Shown: piece by piece, positions 12,228-23,074 of the stretch
Layout of the letters: every line of letters begins with the position of its first letter
Position numbering within the stretch: position 1 is the stretch's first letter
Assembly (NCBI GenBank): GCA_003049485.1
Contig: PYST01000151.1
Location: 27,975 to 91,974, forward strand
Length of the DNA: 64,000 bases
DNA from: Ophioceras dolichostomum
Taxonomy: Eukaryota; Ascomycota; Sordariomycetes; Magnaporthales; Ophioceraceae
Direction: 5' to 3'
Made by a program: the position numbers and the translations under genes
The notes under the pieces: model-generated
What the model was told of the DNA's origin: nothing
What the model saw: only the letters and a program-made list of their open reading frames with translations
The model's database searches: none

Positions 12228-12355
12228 TGTACTAGGAAATGAACGGTACTAGGAAATGAACGGTACTGCAAGAGGAAAAGAAGAGTACCGTACTAGAAAA
12301 ATAAGAGTACCGTACTGGGAAAAGAAAAGTACCGTACTGGAAAAGAAGTGTGCTG
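12228..12355. repeat. tandem repeat with GTACCGTACT core
   Basis: Two exact 17-nt units (AGGAAATGAACGGTACT) are followed by three diverged units of about 22 nt, each an A/G-rich arm plus the core AGTACCGTACT. A shorter variant continues to 12355. The units are not coding; they lie just downstream of the minus-strand gene that ends at 12442. Confidence 0.7.
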
Positions 12356-12441
12356 TAAGACAAAGGTGCTATGGTCTGGAAAAAGAAATGGGATGTGCAG
12401 CAAGTTCAGAGTCCGACGCAAAAACACAGAACATGAGCTCC

Positions 12442-13679
12442 TCAAGCTCCCTCACCCATAACGACATCCCCCTCGCCGTCGCCCTTACCCTCACCGGCGC
12501 CGTCATTGCCGTCGCTGCCAGCGGAAGCAACGTCGGTCATGAGGGCGTCCAGGCCCTCCAGCTCGAGGTCCCAGCGGACCCTCTGCCTGAAGTACCGGTT
12601 GAGGACGCCCCTGAACTTCTCGAGCTGGGTGTCGTCCTCGAACACGACGTGCTCCTGCGGCCAGACGTCCGTCCGGAGCTTGATCGCCCACAGGTCGAGG
12701 CGGAGGGTGGCCGTGGCAATGACGGCCAGCCTCGCGATGGCGAAGTTGCCCCTGGCGTAGGCGTCCTGGCTGAGCTGGCAGAGCTGCGCGATCAGCTCGC
12801 ACAGCATGCCCATCTCTCCTCGGAGGGGGCCGAATTCTGTAGTTGGGGTGAGCTGAGAGTTAGTACTAAGTTGTTATATAGTATAATATGGTAGCCACTG
12901 ACCTCTTCTGGCTTGAGGCTCGCTTCGGGCGGAGGGAAAGGGGGAAGAAGGGGGCACGAGGGAGAATAGGGGGAGGAGGGCTAGAGGGGGATAGGGGTGT
13001 GGTATCGGGGTAGTTGGCTTGCCTTGAAGAGGTCGTAGAGGAGGCCATAGAAGACAGCCTCCACGTTATCCTCCCAGCGCACTGGCTGAGGGAGTCCGTC
13101 GCGGAGGGGACCTCTCATCTCCTTCCAGGGGAACAGGCTGACGTGCAGGCCGAGGACGATGGGCTCGATGCGGATGAGGTGGACACGCATCTGGTCGGCG
13201 GGCGTGTCGTGGGCGGCGGCCGTGGCGGGTAGGAGGTGGCGAATGGCCAAGCGGATGCGGTTCACCTCGTCGAAGAAGACGGTGTGGCCCTCGGAGGTGG
13301 CCAGGTCGGTGCGCGAGATGAAGGGCTTCTCGAGGTCCCACCGGCCGTGGGCCTCGAGCAGCAGCAGCTCCCAGGCGATGCTGGTGTTGGTGGCTGCGCG
13401 GACCAGCCGGGAGTAGGCCCCTCGGACCTGGCGGTCGCCGGGGGAGGAGAAGTGCTCGCTCGAGGCAAGCAGTCACCGCGTCGTCACCATCTCCCTGACG
13501 GCCGAGCCGCTGAGGGCGTCGACCGCCGGGGAGGCGGCCTGGAGGGTGGTGAGGGGTTCGGCGGCCGCGTCGAGCACCTGCCCGAGGTTGCTGGAGGCGA
13601 GGACCTGATCGGCCCAGGCCCATGATCTTGGCTCCACGATTGGGAGCTGATTGACGAGTCTGCGGCTGGAGGAAGACAT
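12442..13679 (-). CDS. unknown conserved-looking protein, three exons
   Basis: Proposed exons 13679..13488, 13427..13023 and 12852..12442; 335 aa. A TGA at 13475..13473 sits in frame, but it falls inside a 60-nt segment with GTGACG at its start and a pyrimidine tract plus CGCCAG at its end. I therefore read it as an in-frame intron, not a broken gene. Intron 2 has no GT; the best donor is AAG|GCAAGC, a GC-AG intron with acceptor CTCTCAG, which keeps the frame. The protein is helical, with segments such as IAWELLLLEAHGRWDLEKPF, ADQMRVHLIRIEPIVLG and FAIARLAVIATATLRLD, and an acidic tail. No family is recognised, and no signal peptide or membrane segment is seen. It could be the helical N-terminal part of an incompatibility-type protein, but this is a guess. 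Confidence 0.55.
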
Positions 13680-14263
13680 GTTGTTGCTACTGTTGCCGCT
13701 GCTGCTGCTGCTTCTATTGTTGTTGCTCCTGCTACCGTTGTTGTTTTGTGATGAGGTCCGGAGGGAAAGATTGGGGAAAAAAAGAATTTATACGGGCTCC
13801 TTCCTCGCTAGGCGGGAAGGTGCGATAGTCAAGACCTATTGTGGCTCGCCTATCCGCGCGTGCTATTGGAGGACGCCTACGGGAGGGCACGGCGGGAAGG
13901 CATGACCCTGCCCTGTAATTATTAACAGCTTGGCTCTCTTGCTAACAAGGTGCCTTTCTCAGGATCGACAGCACCAAATTCCTACTCTATTATGTACTAC
14001 AATACCTATGCCCGGTTCGGTACCGCTACCTACCGAGCACTGCAGGCATGCATCTCCATGTCTCTCAAGCATCGACAAAGCCGTTCGGCCTCAGTTACGA
14101 CGGTGGTAGTATGTGCATACCGTCTTCAACTGGTTTTCAGCTGTCCATTGCATCATGCGATGAACTTCGTGCCTCCTGGCTGTGTAGATGAAGGGAAACA
14201 TCCTCCCGCATCGTTTTCTGTTTGTCTTTGATTTTGATTATTCTTTCTAGCTACAGCTGCCTA
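13680..14263. other. intergenic with a (CTG/TTG)n tract
   Basis: A triplet-repeat-like run of CTG and TTG lies at 13682..13741, directly upstream of the ATG of the three-exon gene and probably in its 5' UTR. Nothing else is recognised. Confidence 0.5.
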
Positions 14264-14589
14264 TCAGGGGGGAACATTTGACCTGTCCTTTTTCGTGGGC
14301 GCAGCTTGCTGCGCTTCGAGGTCTTGCTGCAGCTTGTCCAGCTTGGCCGCGATGTCCTTGACCTCCTTCTGCAGCTTAGTCACGGCCTTGTCGGCCGCCT
14401 CGACCTTCGTCTTGGGCACATACGTGTCCTGCTTTTTCTTCCAGAAGTTGGCGAAGGCCGCCTTCGACTGGTCGAGGGACGTTGTGCGCCAGCCCTTCTC
14501 CACCTCCGACAGCCTGCTGGCCGTACGAAGCCGCCTAAGTCGTTCTTCTTGACAAGCTGGGCCTCCAGGTCCATAATCGACTTGGCCAT
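14264..14589 (-). pseudogene. frameshifted small coiled-coil protein
   Basis: An ATG at 14589 opens a natural-looking N-terminus (MAKSIMDLEAQLVKKND). The continuation (RLRTASRLSEVEKGW, then FANFWKKKQDTYVPK) is in another frame, so one base is inserted or two deleted near 14535. The C-ter part is a Lys/Gln-rich heptad region (ADKAVTKLQKEVKDI, LDKLQQDLEAQ), a probable coiled coil ending at TGA 14264. Intact length would be about 108 aa. No intron with consensus borders repairs the frame. It is either a decayed gene or an assembly error; the function is unknown. Confidence 0.45.
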
Positions 14590-17500
14590 GGCGAACGAGA
14601 CGAGTCTTATGCGAAATGCAAGTTGCCATCTGATTTTGTGCCACGCCAGCGAGAAACTGGGTAGATCCAATCAGCGATACTTCTGCGGGCTGTAGACCAT
14701 GCACACTCGTTAGTCCACGAGGTCGGTCATTTTGTGAAAGGCCAGCAACCCTCTTTTGTCTCCGCGCTGTGCCCCCCATATAAAGCAAGGCGGGCATGAC
14801 TAAAGCGCGTACACTGCTGAGAAATATGAAGCAGTTAACTTAAACAATAATAGCTAAAAGTTTTCGCTTGTGCGTTTACTGTATTCCCTAGTAAAACGGC
14901 GAAACTGTGGGAGAGAATGATGGGCGGCATCGCGTAAAGCTGGAGATCCGGGGTTGGCGTGGACACCTTCTACCGCACTGGTGCCCCATTCCGACACGCT
15001 GGATAACTACAATCCAATACGTTGCATGGGCCAGAGCATCGATGATCCATTTAGCCCTCCTCCAAACCATAAGGGGCCGGTTCAAGTTCTAAACACGAAC
15101 AATCATGTCCGTTAGCTTCGTGCTAGGCAAAGCCAAGGCACTATTACCGAGGAGGTTGTGAATAACGAGCACGCGAGAGAATCAAGGATGGTCGTCCGGC
15201 TCGAATAAGGCGAGATTGGCCGGGAGGATGTCGTCGTCGTTGTCTAGGACAGCCTCTTCGCGAGTCGAACGTCTACCGGTTTCGAGCTTGTTCGATGATG
15301 TAGAGGAGGTAGATACTGTTTCCAGAAGCAAATCCGCCAAAAGTGAGCATGATGGTCAGTTTCCTGGTCCTAGGTTGTTTCCGACGCCGATGTGAGAAGC
15401 TAGATAATCCATCTGGTTCGACATTGCTTACCACTCTATTATTTCTCTGGGACAGGCGACCGACATGCGCACCTCATGGCCGAGGATACTACCAGCCATA
15501 ATTTCGACCGAGTCCGCTGCCTCTTTTGGTGCTTTGTTCTGGATCTGATTCTTGGAGTCGGGAAGATATTTGAGTTACAGCCTTTATAGATTTGCTTTAT
15601 TAGCAGGACCTACATGGCTACTTAAGGGGTTCGGCAAATTCCAAATCCAAAGTCGAGGCAGGAACTTACTGCTAGTAAAAGCTAGTATATCGCGGAAGAA
15701 GGAAGGAGATCGCCGGTTTTCTCACTCAGGATTCAATCTCAAAAAATGTTGGTGCTGAGTCAAGGAATATCTGGTAGAGATAGCGTGATGGGGGACAATC
15801 TGTGGGGAGCCGTGGGGAGAGTGCTGGATGAGAGTGAGGAGAGTGAAGCGTGTCTAGTTCCTCATCGCACTTTCCACAACCCTGGTGTGAATTCCCTCTA
15901 ACTATTTTAATTGGACTCTGTTTACAGCTTGGCCATTTTTTACCCCGCTCGCCCTGAGGCTGGGCACAATGGGAAGGCTTGTACATCTGTTGAGCTCTCA
16001 CATCCGTCGAGAATGAAAGAAGCTCAAAACAAACCCGGCCTACCCTTCGCAAAAGTGGTAATCCCATGAGATCAGCAGTCAGTCTTGTTCTGCCCTTCCT
16101 CCACCAGTCGCCGAGGTGCGGAAAGATTAATTCGATTCCGAGTTTTAGGTGCGCCTGCATTCTCTGGCCTCAGCGCAAGCCAGCTCTGCACTGAGGCTCG
16201 GAACCAATAACTGCAGACACAAATCGGGTCTCTTGTGGCGGATCAGATCTGGCCATCCGTCTTTCTCCGTCCATGATCCTCGCCACTGCTCGAGGCCTCG
16301 CCAGGACCCTGTAAGTCGACCAACTCCTCAAAAGACTCTCCGCCCATGGGCGGGATGCCTGACTGACCGAGACTAATTCGACGACCACTGCTCGGACACA
16401 GTTCGAAAACTATAGACCCAGTTGACGAGGAGGTTGTTCCACGGACTGCGCTCAAGCTCTCTCGGTCTACCATTCCGGCAACATACAACATGAACGATAG
16501 CTGAAGCTCACCTGTGTGCACCCCACGACTTCGAAATACGAGCCGCGCCGTACACGTGCAGTCCAAGCCGCTCCGTCCGTCCATGCCTCAGCCATCATCT
16601 TACCGAAGAGAGAGCCGTTCTAGAGAGGCGTCGTTCAGCGACGACGGAAATTCCCGTGCGTACCGATATCCGTGTCATACCCCTCCCCAGATCTCCCGTC
16701 CTCCATGGCGGGATCCATTCTTGATCCCCCTGAGGCCTGTGCCGCCCGCAAATCACGGGCTGATACTGTACAACGAAAGGCAGCTCTGTCGGCAGCATCA
16801 TTGACGTACCTCGGCTCTTTCCCAAGCAGGACTTTTATCGTTCAAGATGCCTTCCCAGAACGACACCGGGATGCAACCCCACCCATTTCTCGGCACGATT
16901 CTGCGCGCTTACCACTGAGCGTCGGCTACGCACAGTATCATACTATATACGACCCTTGGCTGGAGCAACTTCCCCGCAATCGTCAATCACCTGCGGCGGT
17001 GGGCGTCGGGCATCCTCGACCGAACGCACCAATGACGTTATCGGCGTGGCCTGGAATCGTCTGGCGGTTGGTCCAGGGACGGTCCGTATCCACATACCGG
17101 CACGCACCTCGTCGGAGAACACCCCCTGGATTGGAATGTGGGTGGCATTCCTCGCTCCGACGTCGAGGCAGGCACTCGGTACTCTGCTGCGTCAATGCCG
17201 AATTGACTAGCAAATGGACTCGCAACGACTGTGCTCGTGGCCGCCCATCATTGACGATCTAGTGGCCGAGGCGTGACCGGGGATCGGCGCCAACCTCTAT
17301 TTCCGGCAGGTCGCAATGCAGAGAGAGGGGAAGATGACGCGGGATGGTTGGCGTGAAGAAACAAATCGACATACAAGAGTAAGGTTTGGCAGGAGAAGAA
17401 GGAGAAGAAGAAGAGCCATTGGCCGTTGCACTGACTCGGCGTTGCGACGTTGTCTGGCGGGCGGGGTTTGCCAGTGCCTCTCTCTCTCGCCTAGGTGTTG

Positions 17501-17905
17501 TTGTGGCGCTCGAAGGTTCAGCGGAAGGTTCAGCTTCAATATTGGGGATATTATCCACAATATATAAACGCTGCACGCACTTTCGACGTGGACCCCAATC
17601 CCAATGAGACTGCGAGACCGCCCAGTCCAGCCAGCCCTCCCCCCTCCTTCCTGATCTGCGAGTTTCGTTTCTGCGACGAAGGGTCTACTCAATCCTAGCA
17701 GGACCGACCCGCACTCCTCAGACAGACTCACGACCGTCTCATTCTTATTAGTAGCTGCCATCACTGCACTACCAGGACACTCCCTCTTTCCTACCTTCCT
17801 CGCAACTTCCATGTCGATCCCAACTTAACCCTCGTTGCCAGGCGTTCCTCCGTCCTCAACACATCTCCCCCTCATCATCAGCCAGTCGTTCTCAGTCTGC
17901 CCACC
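14590..17905. other. 3.3-kb stretch without a clear gene
   Basis: Relatively A/T-rich to about 16 kb. Between about 16170 and 17225 the minus strand has several moderately coding-like open segments, for example VFSDEVRAGMWIRTVPG and SFEELVDLQGPGEASS, but I could not join them into a gene. From 17260 to 17905 lies the CT-rich promoter of the phospholipase gene. Confidence 0.4.
17561..17568 (+). promoter_or_regulatory. TATA box of the phospholipase gene
   Basis: TATATAAA, followed by CT-rich sequence and the ATG 337 nt downstream. Position and context are plausible; the transcript start cannot be fixed. Confidence 0.4.
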
Positions 17906-18689
17906 ATGAAGTCACTCGCTACCGCCGCCACCACGGCGACCCTCCTCCTCTCGCTCGCCCCCGCGGCTGTACTCTCCGTGCCAGCGACTGCAGTCAAGAG
18001 GCAGAGCATCGAGTCCATCACGGACAACCTCAGCTTCGTGCTGACGCTCCCCCAGTTCACCGCAAGGCGCAACGCCCAGGACCCGCCGACGCTCGACTGG
18101 TCCTCGGACGGCTGCACGTCGTCGCCCGACAACCCCTTGGGCTTCCCCTTCGAGCCCGCCTGCAACCGCCACGACTTCGGCTACCGGAACTTCCGCATCC
18201 AGTCGCGCTTCACCACGGGCAACAAGCTGAGGATCGATAATCAGTTTAGGACCGAGTGCGTGCTTTTACTCCTCCTCCCCCTCCTATCTCTACTCCTTTT
18301 GCGCTTCCTTTTCCTCCCATCATCTGCTTGCACCATCCCATAAAAAGCTTCTGATGTCGGCTACATACGGTGTGCAGACAGACGGAGGCTTCATTCGTCA
18401 CGGGAGCAAAACAAGGGGGCCGACGGGCGATGCGTGACCCATTGGTTGCTGACTTTTCTCCCTCTTACTTATTATCAGCCTCCGATTCCAGTGTCAGTCG
18501 GCCACCCTGAGCTCGATCTGCAACGCGCTCGCGGAAGTATACTACGCCGCTGTCAGGGCGTTCGGCGGCAGCGACGCTACACCCGGGAAGAGGGACGCCA
18601 ACCTGGTCAAGATATACGAGGAGAAAGTGGCCATATACAACGCGCTCGTCGAGGAGGCCAGGAGGGAGGGCCTGCTGCCTCCGGAGTAG
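17906..18689 (+). CDS. secreted fungal phospholipase A2
   Basis: Exons 17906..18255 and 18479..18689 with a 223-nt intron (GTGCGT...TATCAG); 186 aa. A signal peptide (MKSLATAATTATLLLSLAPA) is followed by a Lys-Arg site at residues 31-32 that suggests Kex2 processing. The catalytic region contains DGCTSSPDNPLGF and ACNRHDFGYRN; His89-Asp90 form the active-site dyad of the group XIV (prokaryotic/fungal) PLA2 family. Cys70 and Cys86, with Cys residues in exon 2 (QCQSATLSSICNAL), probably form disulphides. The enzyme should release a fatty acid from the sn-2 position of phospholipids outside the cell in a calcium-dependent way. Length fits the family. Upstream are a TATA box and CT-rich promoter. 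Confidence 0.9.
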
Positions 18690-20019
18690 GTAGGAGGTTG
18701 GAAGGAGATGAAAGGGAGACGAGGAGGACTACTAACGGGCAGAGAGTACTGATCGACCGGCTGTTTTCCTGATGGAGGAAGGCAGGGCCGATTGGGGAGT
18801 CGGCGGGCTGTTGTCGCTCATCGCACTAGGACTCCTTGCCGAGAGTCTAAACCAGTTCTCATGACGCCATTCATGTGTGTGCTAGTGCCGCAACGTTTGC
18901 TTGTGCGGCTCAAATTCCACATGTGATGCACTTCTTCGTCACCCACCCTGTTCCTAGAAGCCAACATTATGTCATGACTAGTTCCAGAGGAAGGCGGCCA
19001 AGGCAAGGACGGGGCAGAGCGTATTGGATTGGATAAGAGCGGAGATGCTTTGTACCTCGACTACCAGTAAGCAGACCTTACTACTAGTAGGTAAGATGCT
19101 CAGGGGATGAGAAACACTTTTAGCTACCGCAGACCAAGGAGTCTATTTAAACATTGCAGGTGCCTGGGTTTAATATCATCCGTTATAGGGATAACCGGGC
19201 TGCTGGGACTCCTTCCGAATTTGGTTGGCTCTTTGGACCAGCTAAGATGTCGGCAAAAAAATTGACCGCTAACCGGACGAATCCCTGAAGGCATGGGCTG
19301 GTAATAGCACCTGTGCTATAGAGGCAGCTATGAGCCCGTCCCTGCGGACGGATTGTGCTATGAAGTAGTATTAATGTTTGTTGGGATCGCTGGGCTGGTA
19401 GATTCCCGTAAACCTGCTACCTCGGAAAATCTGTTGTTGAAGTCTGGCAGTAGGAGCAAGGTGCTCCAGAAACATCGTGATTCACACCAAGTCAAACGAA
19501 TCTCTCTCCACATCGTCAGCCGTACTACCAGAGATGATTAGGGTCAGAATCACATTTGTGTGCCCGTGGCGGTCAGTCAACCCGGACTCTAGTACTAGTC
19601 AGCCTCCAACAACTTCTACACCTCTTATCCACTCCAGAGCACACCCACTGACTAGTTCTGATATAAAAGTGCATTCTGTTCGCATGGCATTGCTTCCGGT
19701 CGCCGCCAATCTATTCCTAGCACCCTCGTTCTCAGACTGGATATCTTCCACACAACGATATCTTGTTCCCCGTATTTAATACACAGCTCATTTTCAAGCA
19801 CGCCTCTCAGTTCAAAAATACAACAGCTACCTACACTCACGTAGGAAGCACCTGAGCCTGCCTGAGACATACCTAGCCGAGTAAGCCAACTCTGGGGATC
19901 CCCGGAAGGAGATTGACGCAAGGCAAGACACAGTCAAGGGTTCGCTGCCTAAACAGGTCTGACCTCGGCCACTCAGGCACCGGCCTAGTCGAAGAGAAAG
20001 AGAAACTGAGAGAAAATAC
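18690..20019. other. intergenic, A/T-richer
   Basis: No open frame of coding character, no repeat and no RNA gene that I can support. Confidence 0.4.
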
Positions 20020-21029
20020 TTGGCCAGAGTGTGGTCAAACAAGCTAGGCAGTCCTACAAGCCACGGTGCCGTCTCTCAAATGCCTCCCCGACCCGCCCCC
20101 TCGACCTGGTCCCGGACCCGACCAACATCTACCGCCCTCACGCCACAAAACAACAACCTCGTCGCCGGGAACCCCAGCGACCCAACCGCCACAACCGGCA
20201 ACAACAGCAGCGGCCGCCGGTTCGTCGTCGCCGCGGACGGCACCCGCCGCCTGCAGCCGCGCGAGGGCTTCGAGGCCTTCATCGACTGGGCGCGCGAGGT
20301 GCTGCACGCCGACGTGGCGACGCGGCACGACCTCGACTGCGGCGAGAAGTTCGTCCCCGCCGCCGCGCGGGAGATCGCGTTCCGGGACCCCGCGACGGCC
20401 ACGCAGGTCATCACCGACTTCCTGCCGGCGTGCCACGCGCTCGCCACGGCGTTCCACAGCGACAGGGTCACGGACTTCAACAGCGTCACGGCGGAGCGCG
20501 TCGACGTGGTGGATGATGGGTTTTTTGGGCAGGTGGTGCTGGAGAGGGTTTATGACATGCAGAGGGTGTTTTGGGGGCTGATTTTTGATGTGCTTAATGT
20601 GAGTAGCTGTTATGCTCTACTCTTCTCTCTCTCTCTATTATATCCTAGCCAGCCCTCTCTGGTATAGATCATGTACGTCCGTTTGCTGACCACTCGTCCT
20701 GTCCCCCCTAACAGCGATTCCGCGTAATCCCAGCGGCGATCACAGAGGCGACCCGCGTCCTCACGGAGACGCTCGAGAGGCTGGAGGACCACCTCGAGGT
20801 GACCCCGGCCGAGCAAGACGGCGGAGAAACCGCCCGCAACTCCCAGCACGAGGACATCTTCTCCATCGGCGGCTACTGCGTCGAGGTGCTGCGGTGGAAG
20901 CGCGAGGTCAGCCCCGTGAACGCGGACGAGGTCGTGGCGTTCATGAGGAGCAAGAGGCCGCCGCATGTTACTGACGATGAGGGGGAGGCGAGGTGCGTTA
21001 ACTGTGCGGGGGCTCTTGTGCAAGCCTAG
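20020..21029 (+). CDS. unknown two-exon protein
   Basis: Exons 20020..20598 and 20715..21029; the 116-nt intron is GTGAGT...AACAG and the phase is 0; 297 aa from the first ATG. A start at 20080 (MPPRPAPSTW) is also possible. The N-terminal 60 residues are Pro/Thr/Asn-rich and probably disordered. The remainder is a helical domain with PREGFEAFIDWAREVLH, ATQVITDFLPACHALATAF and TEATRVLTETLERLEDHLE. The C-terminal end has a CVNCAGAL CxxC. Codon use is strongly GC3-biased as in neighbouring genes, which supports coding. No family is recognised. Confidence 0.6.
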
Positions 21030-21212
21030 GTACCTACCTACCTAGGTAGACAGGTCGGGAGAACAGCTGGTATGGATTGTGGCTGAATGACCTAGATTCA
21101 TTGCTGTGCTTCGTTTTCCGTAGTAGCATCATTTCGAACGCGATGTACAATCCTTGTTGCGGTAGGAGATGCATTTCACTTGCCCCGTAGAGGGCGGATG
21201 ACCTAGGCTGAA

Positions 21213-21255
21213 CAAAAAAAGAAAGAAAGAAAGAAGAAAAAAAAAAAAAAAAAAA
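21213..21255. repeat. GAAA microsatellite and A19 homopolymer
   Basis: A run of GAAA units is followed by 19 consecutive A at 21237..21255. On the minus strand it is a T-run directly after the tRNA-like sequence. Confidence 0.8.
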
Positions 21256-21257
21256 CT

Positions 21258-21366
21258 CGACAATAAGCCGTCTCGAACCAGGCGCGACCTGGTGTACGAT
21301 CGCTGTGGACACTACGTCATGTTGTGACAACTGTACGGTAGGAGGTACCCGCTCGACCATATGGCC
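21258..21366 (-). other. tRNA-like sequence, possibly a degenerate tRNA with intron
   Basis: On the minus strand TGGTCGAGCGG fits the A box (TRGYNNANNNG) and GTTCGAGAC fits the B box (GWTCRANNC). The seven bases at 21366..21360 can pair with 21265..21259 in six of seven positions as an acceptor stem, and a T-run follows at once. The T stem, however, pairs in only two or three of five positions, and the D stem is poor. I could not fix an anticodon. It may be a tRNA relic, a SINE fragment or chance. Confidence 0.2.
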
Positions 21367-22916
21367 AGTAATCGATTGTTGAAAATACACGGTGAGCATT
21401 CGACTTATCAAGGCTGGGGGAGAGAGGTGAATTTTCAGGCGGGTCGGCTTGTTGTAGAAGAGGAGCGAATAGCAGGTCGTCCTTGCCGAGGGCAAAACGT
21501 ACCAGAGTGAGTGAATGAGCTCCTCCACGGAGCCAACAGTGTGTACCCAAGTTATACAACGCCCTTCTTCCCCACCCGTATGAATTTTACCCTGAATGAA
21601 TTCGCGTCCTGCATATCTCGACGAGATCCAATAATTAGAAGAAGAGCCTTCAGCTACTTCCTCTCATGGTTATTCCATGCTTATTGGCTTGACAGCGCGT
21701 GAGTGAATCCAAAGAGAGACCTCGTTCGAGTAACCATCAGGCAAAAACACGACAGAATCCGGCCGTTTGTGCCTAGACGAAGAAGGGGTGGTTGAGGTCG
21801 GGGTGACCACGTGATATCACGTGACTTGTGGTTACAGTCTCGCTCGCTCTCGCGCCCTACCTGTGGGCACGCACTGAATCCGAGCAGCACTCTTGGAGGA
21901 CACAGATAAGAACTCTTAGCACTTTTGTTATTTTGCTGGTCTCGCCTCGTCGGAGGATTTGGACGCCAGCGCTAAGGATTCGCGACCAGTCGGCAAAGCT
22001 CTGGCTCTCTGCTAGCCCCGTCCGTGGTAGCCTATGGAGGCTTGGTATTGTGTGCGTTTAGGCGCGTGGGTGCAAGAGGACTACCCCACTGTCTCACCAG
22101 GTAAAACAACCTACACACCCATAGACGCATAAGAAATAATAGAAGAGATAAGGAATGGTAGGTACCTACCTTCGGTATGTAGTCAGAGAGAAGCTCTCCT
22201 TGATCTGGTCCGGTGCCACAGGGAGTCGAACCTGATGATGAGTCGAACAGAGCCGATGACGGAATCATGTGGTGGCTTCTTCTCGATCAACTACCAGGCA
22301 GGTATCCAGATTGCTTGCTGCACACACTTGTGCATCCCACGTTCAAATTATCTACTGTGTCTTCTTTAGCCCCTTCTTCTGTTTTCTTCCCCTTTCGGTT
22401 GACGGTTACAGAGACACGCGGCCTACCCAGCTGAACGACTCAAAGAAGATAGATAGGTCTCCAGTCTACGCGACCACTGTGGCGTTTTTGTTCGCTTCGC
22501 AAGGCTCCAGCTCGACTAACTGGGACAAGGTCCTGCAAAAGGGCCAAGATAAAGTGTCCTCCACCACCCCTTGCCCTGCACGGTGACGCACGAACCACTT
22601 GACGTTGGAAAAATCGCCCCCAAATTCTTTTCCAGCACCCTGTGCTTGTTCCGTAGCTCTTTTTCTGTTCTCCACAAATTCCACCGTCACCACCAGACCA
22701 GCCACCTATGCGTATTTTCTCTCCGACCACATACCACACCGGAAACGTCTTGTAATTTTCCTGGGTCGCGCGGTCAGAAAGCTGGAAGTTCTCTCCTCTA
22801 ATCGTGAATATAGTTTCACTCTTCACCACAGTTTTTAAGGCTTTGCGTTCTCTTCCGTCATTATCCGTAACTTCCCATCTCTTCTCGCACCGAGCCTTCC
22901 CCGCCCGACCCAAGCC

Positions 22917-22950
22917 GACCGACCGACCGACCGACCGACTGACCGACCGA
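22917..22950. repeat. (GACC)n microsatellite
   Basis: About eight tetranucleotide units, one of them GACT, about 125 nt upstream of the ATG of the Pom33-type gene; probably in its 5' UTR or promoter. Confidence 0.7.
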
Positions 22951-23074
22951 ACGAGCGAACGAGTCGTTGACTGGTCCTCACACTATCTCCAAAGCGATCC
23001 CTCTTTCGCCCTCCCTTCCTCCATCACCTCTTGTCGATTTCGTTCCACAGGGCGAAGACAGCCAGAATAGAACC

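Larger units (their letters stand above)
21030..23074. other. intergenic, with simple repeats and a tRNA-like sequence
   Basis: Contains a GAAA/A19 tract, the tRNA-like sequence at 21258..21366 (minus), and a run of GACC units at about 22917..22950 in the upstream region of the Pom33-type gene. No protein gene is supported. Confidence 0.45.

Noticed and set aside
13473..13475. In-frame TGA as sign of a pseudogene
   Set aside because: It lies within a 60-nt segment with intron-like borders and length divisible by three; splicing it out gives a continuous protein.
17259..17812. Minus-strand frame with a poly-Leu stretch as membrane protein
   Set aside because: It is the reverse of the CT-rich and GAA-rich promoter of the phospholipase gene; the Leu run comes from simple sequence.
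22213..22240. GGTTCGACTCC on the minus strand as tRNA B box
   Set aside because: The B box is good, but no A box at proper distance and no complementary acceptor stem were found.
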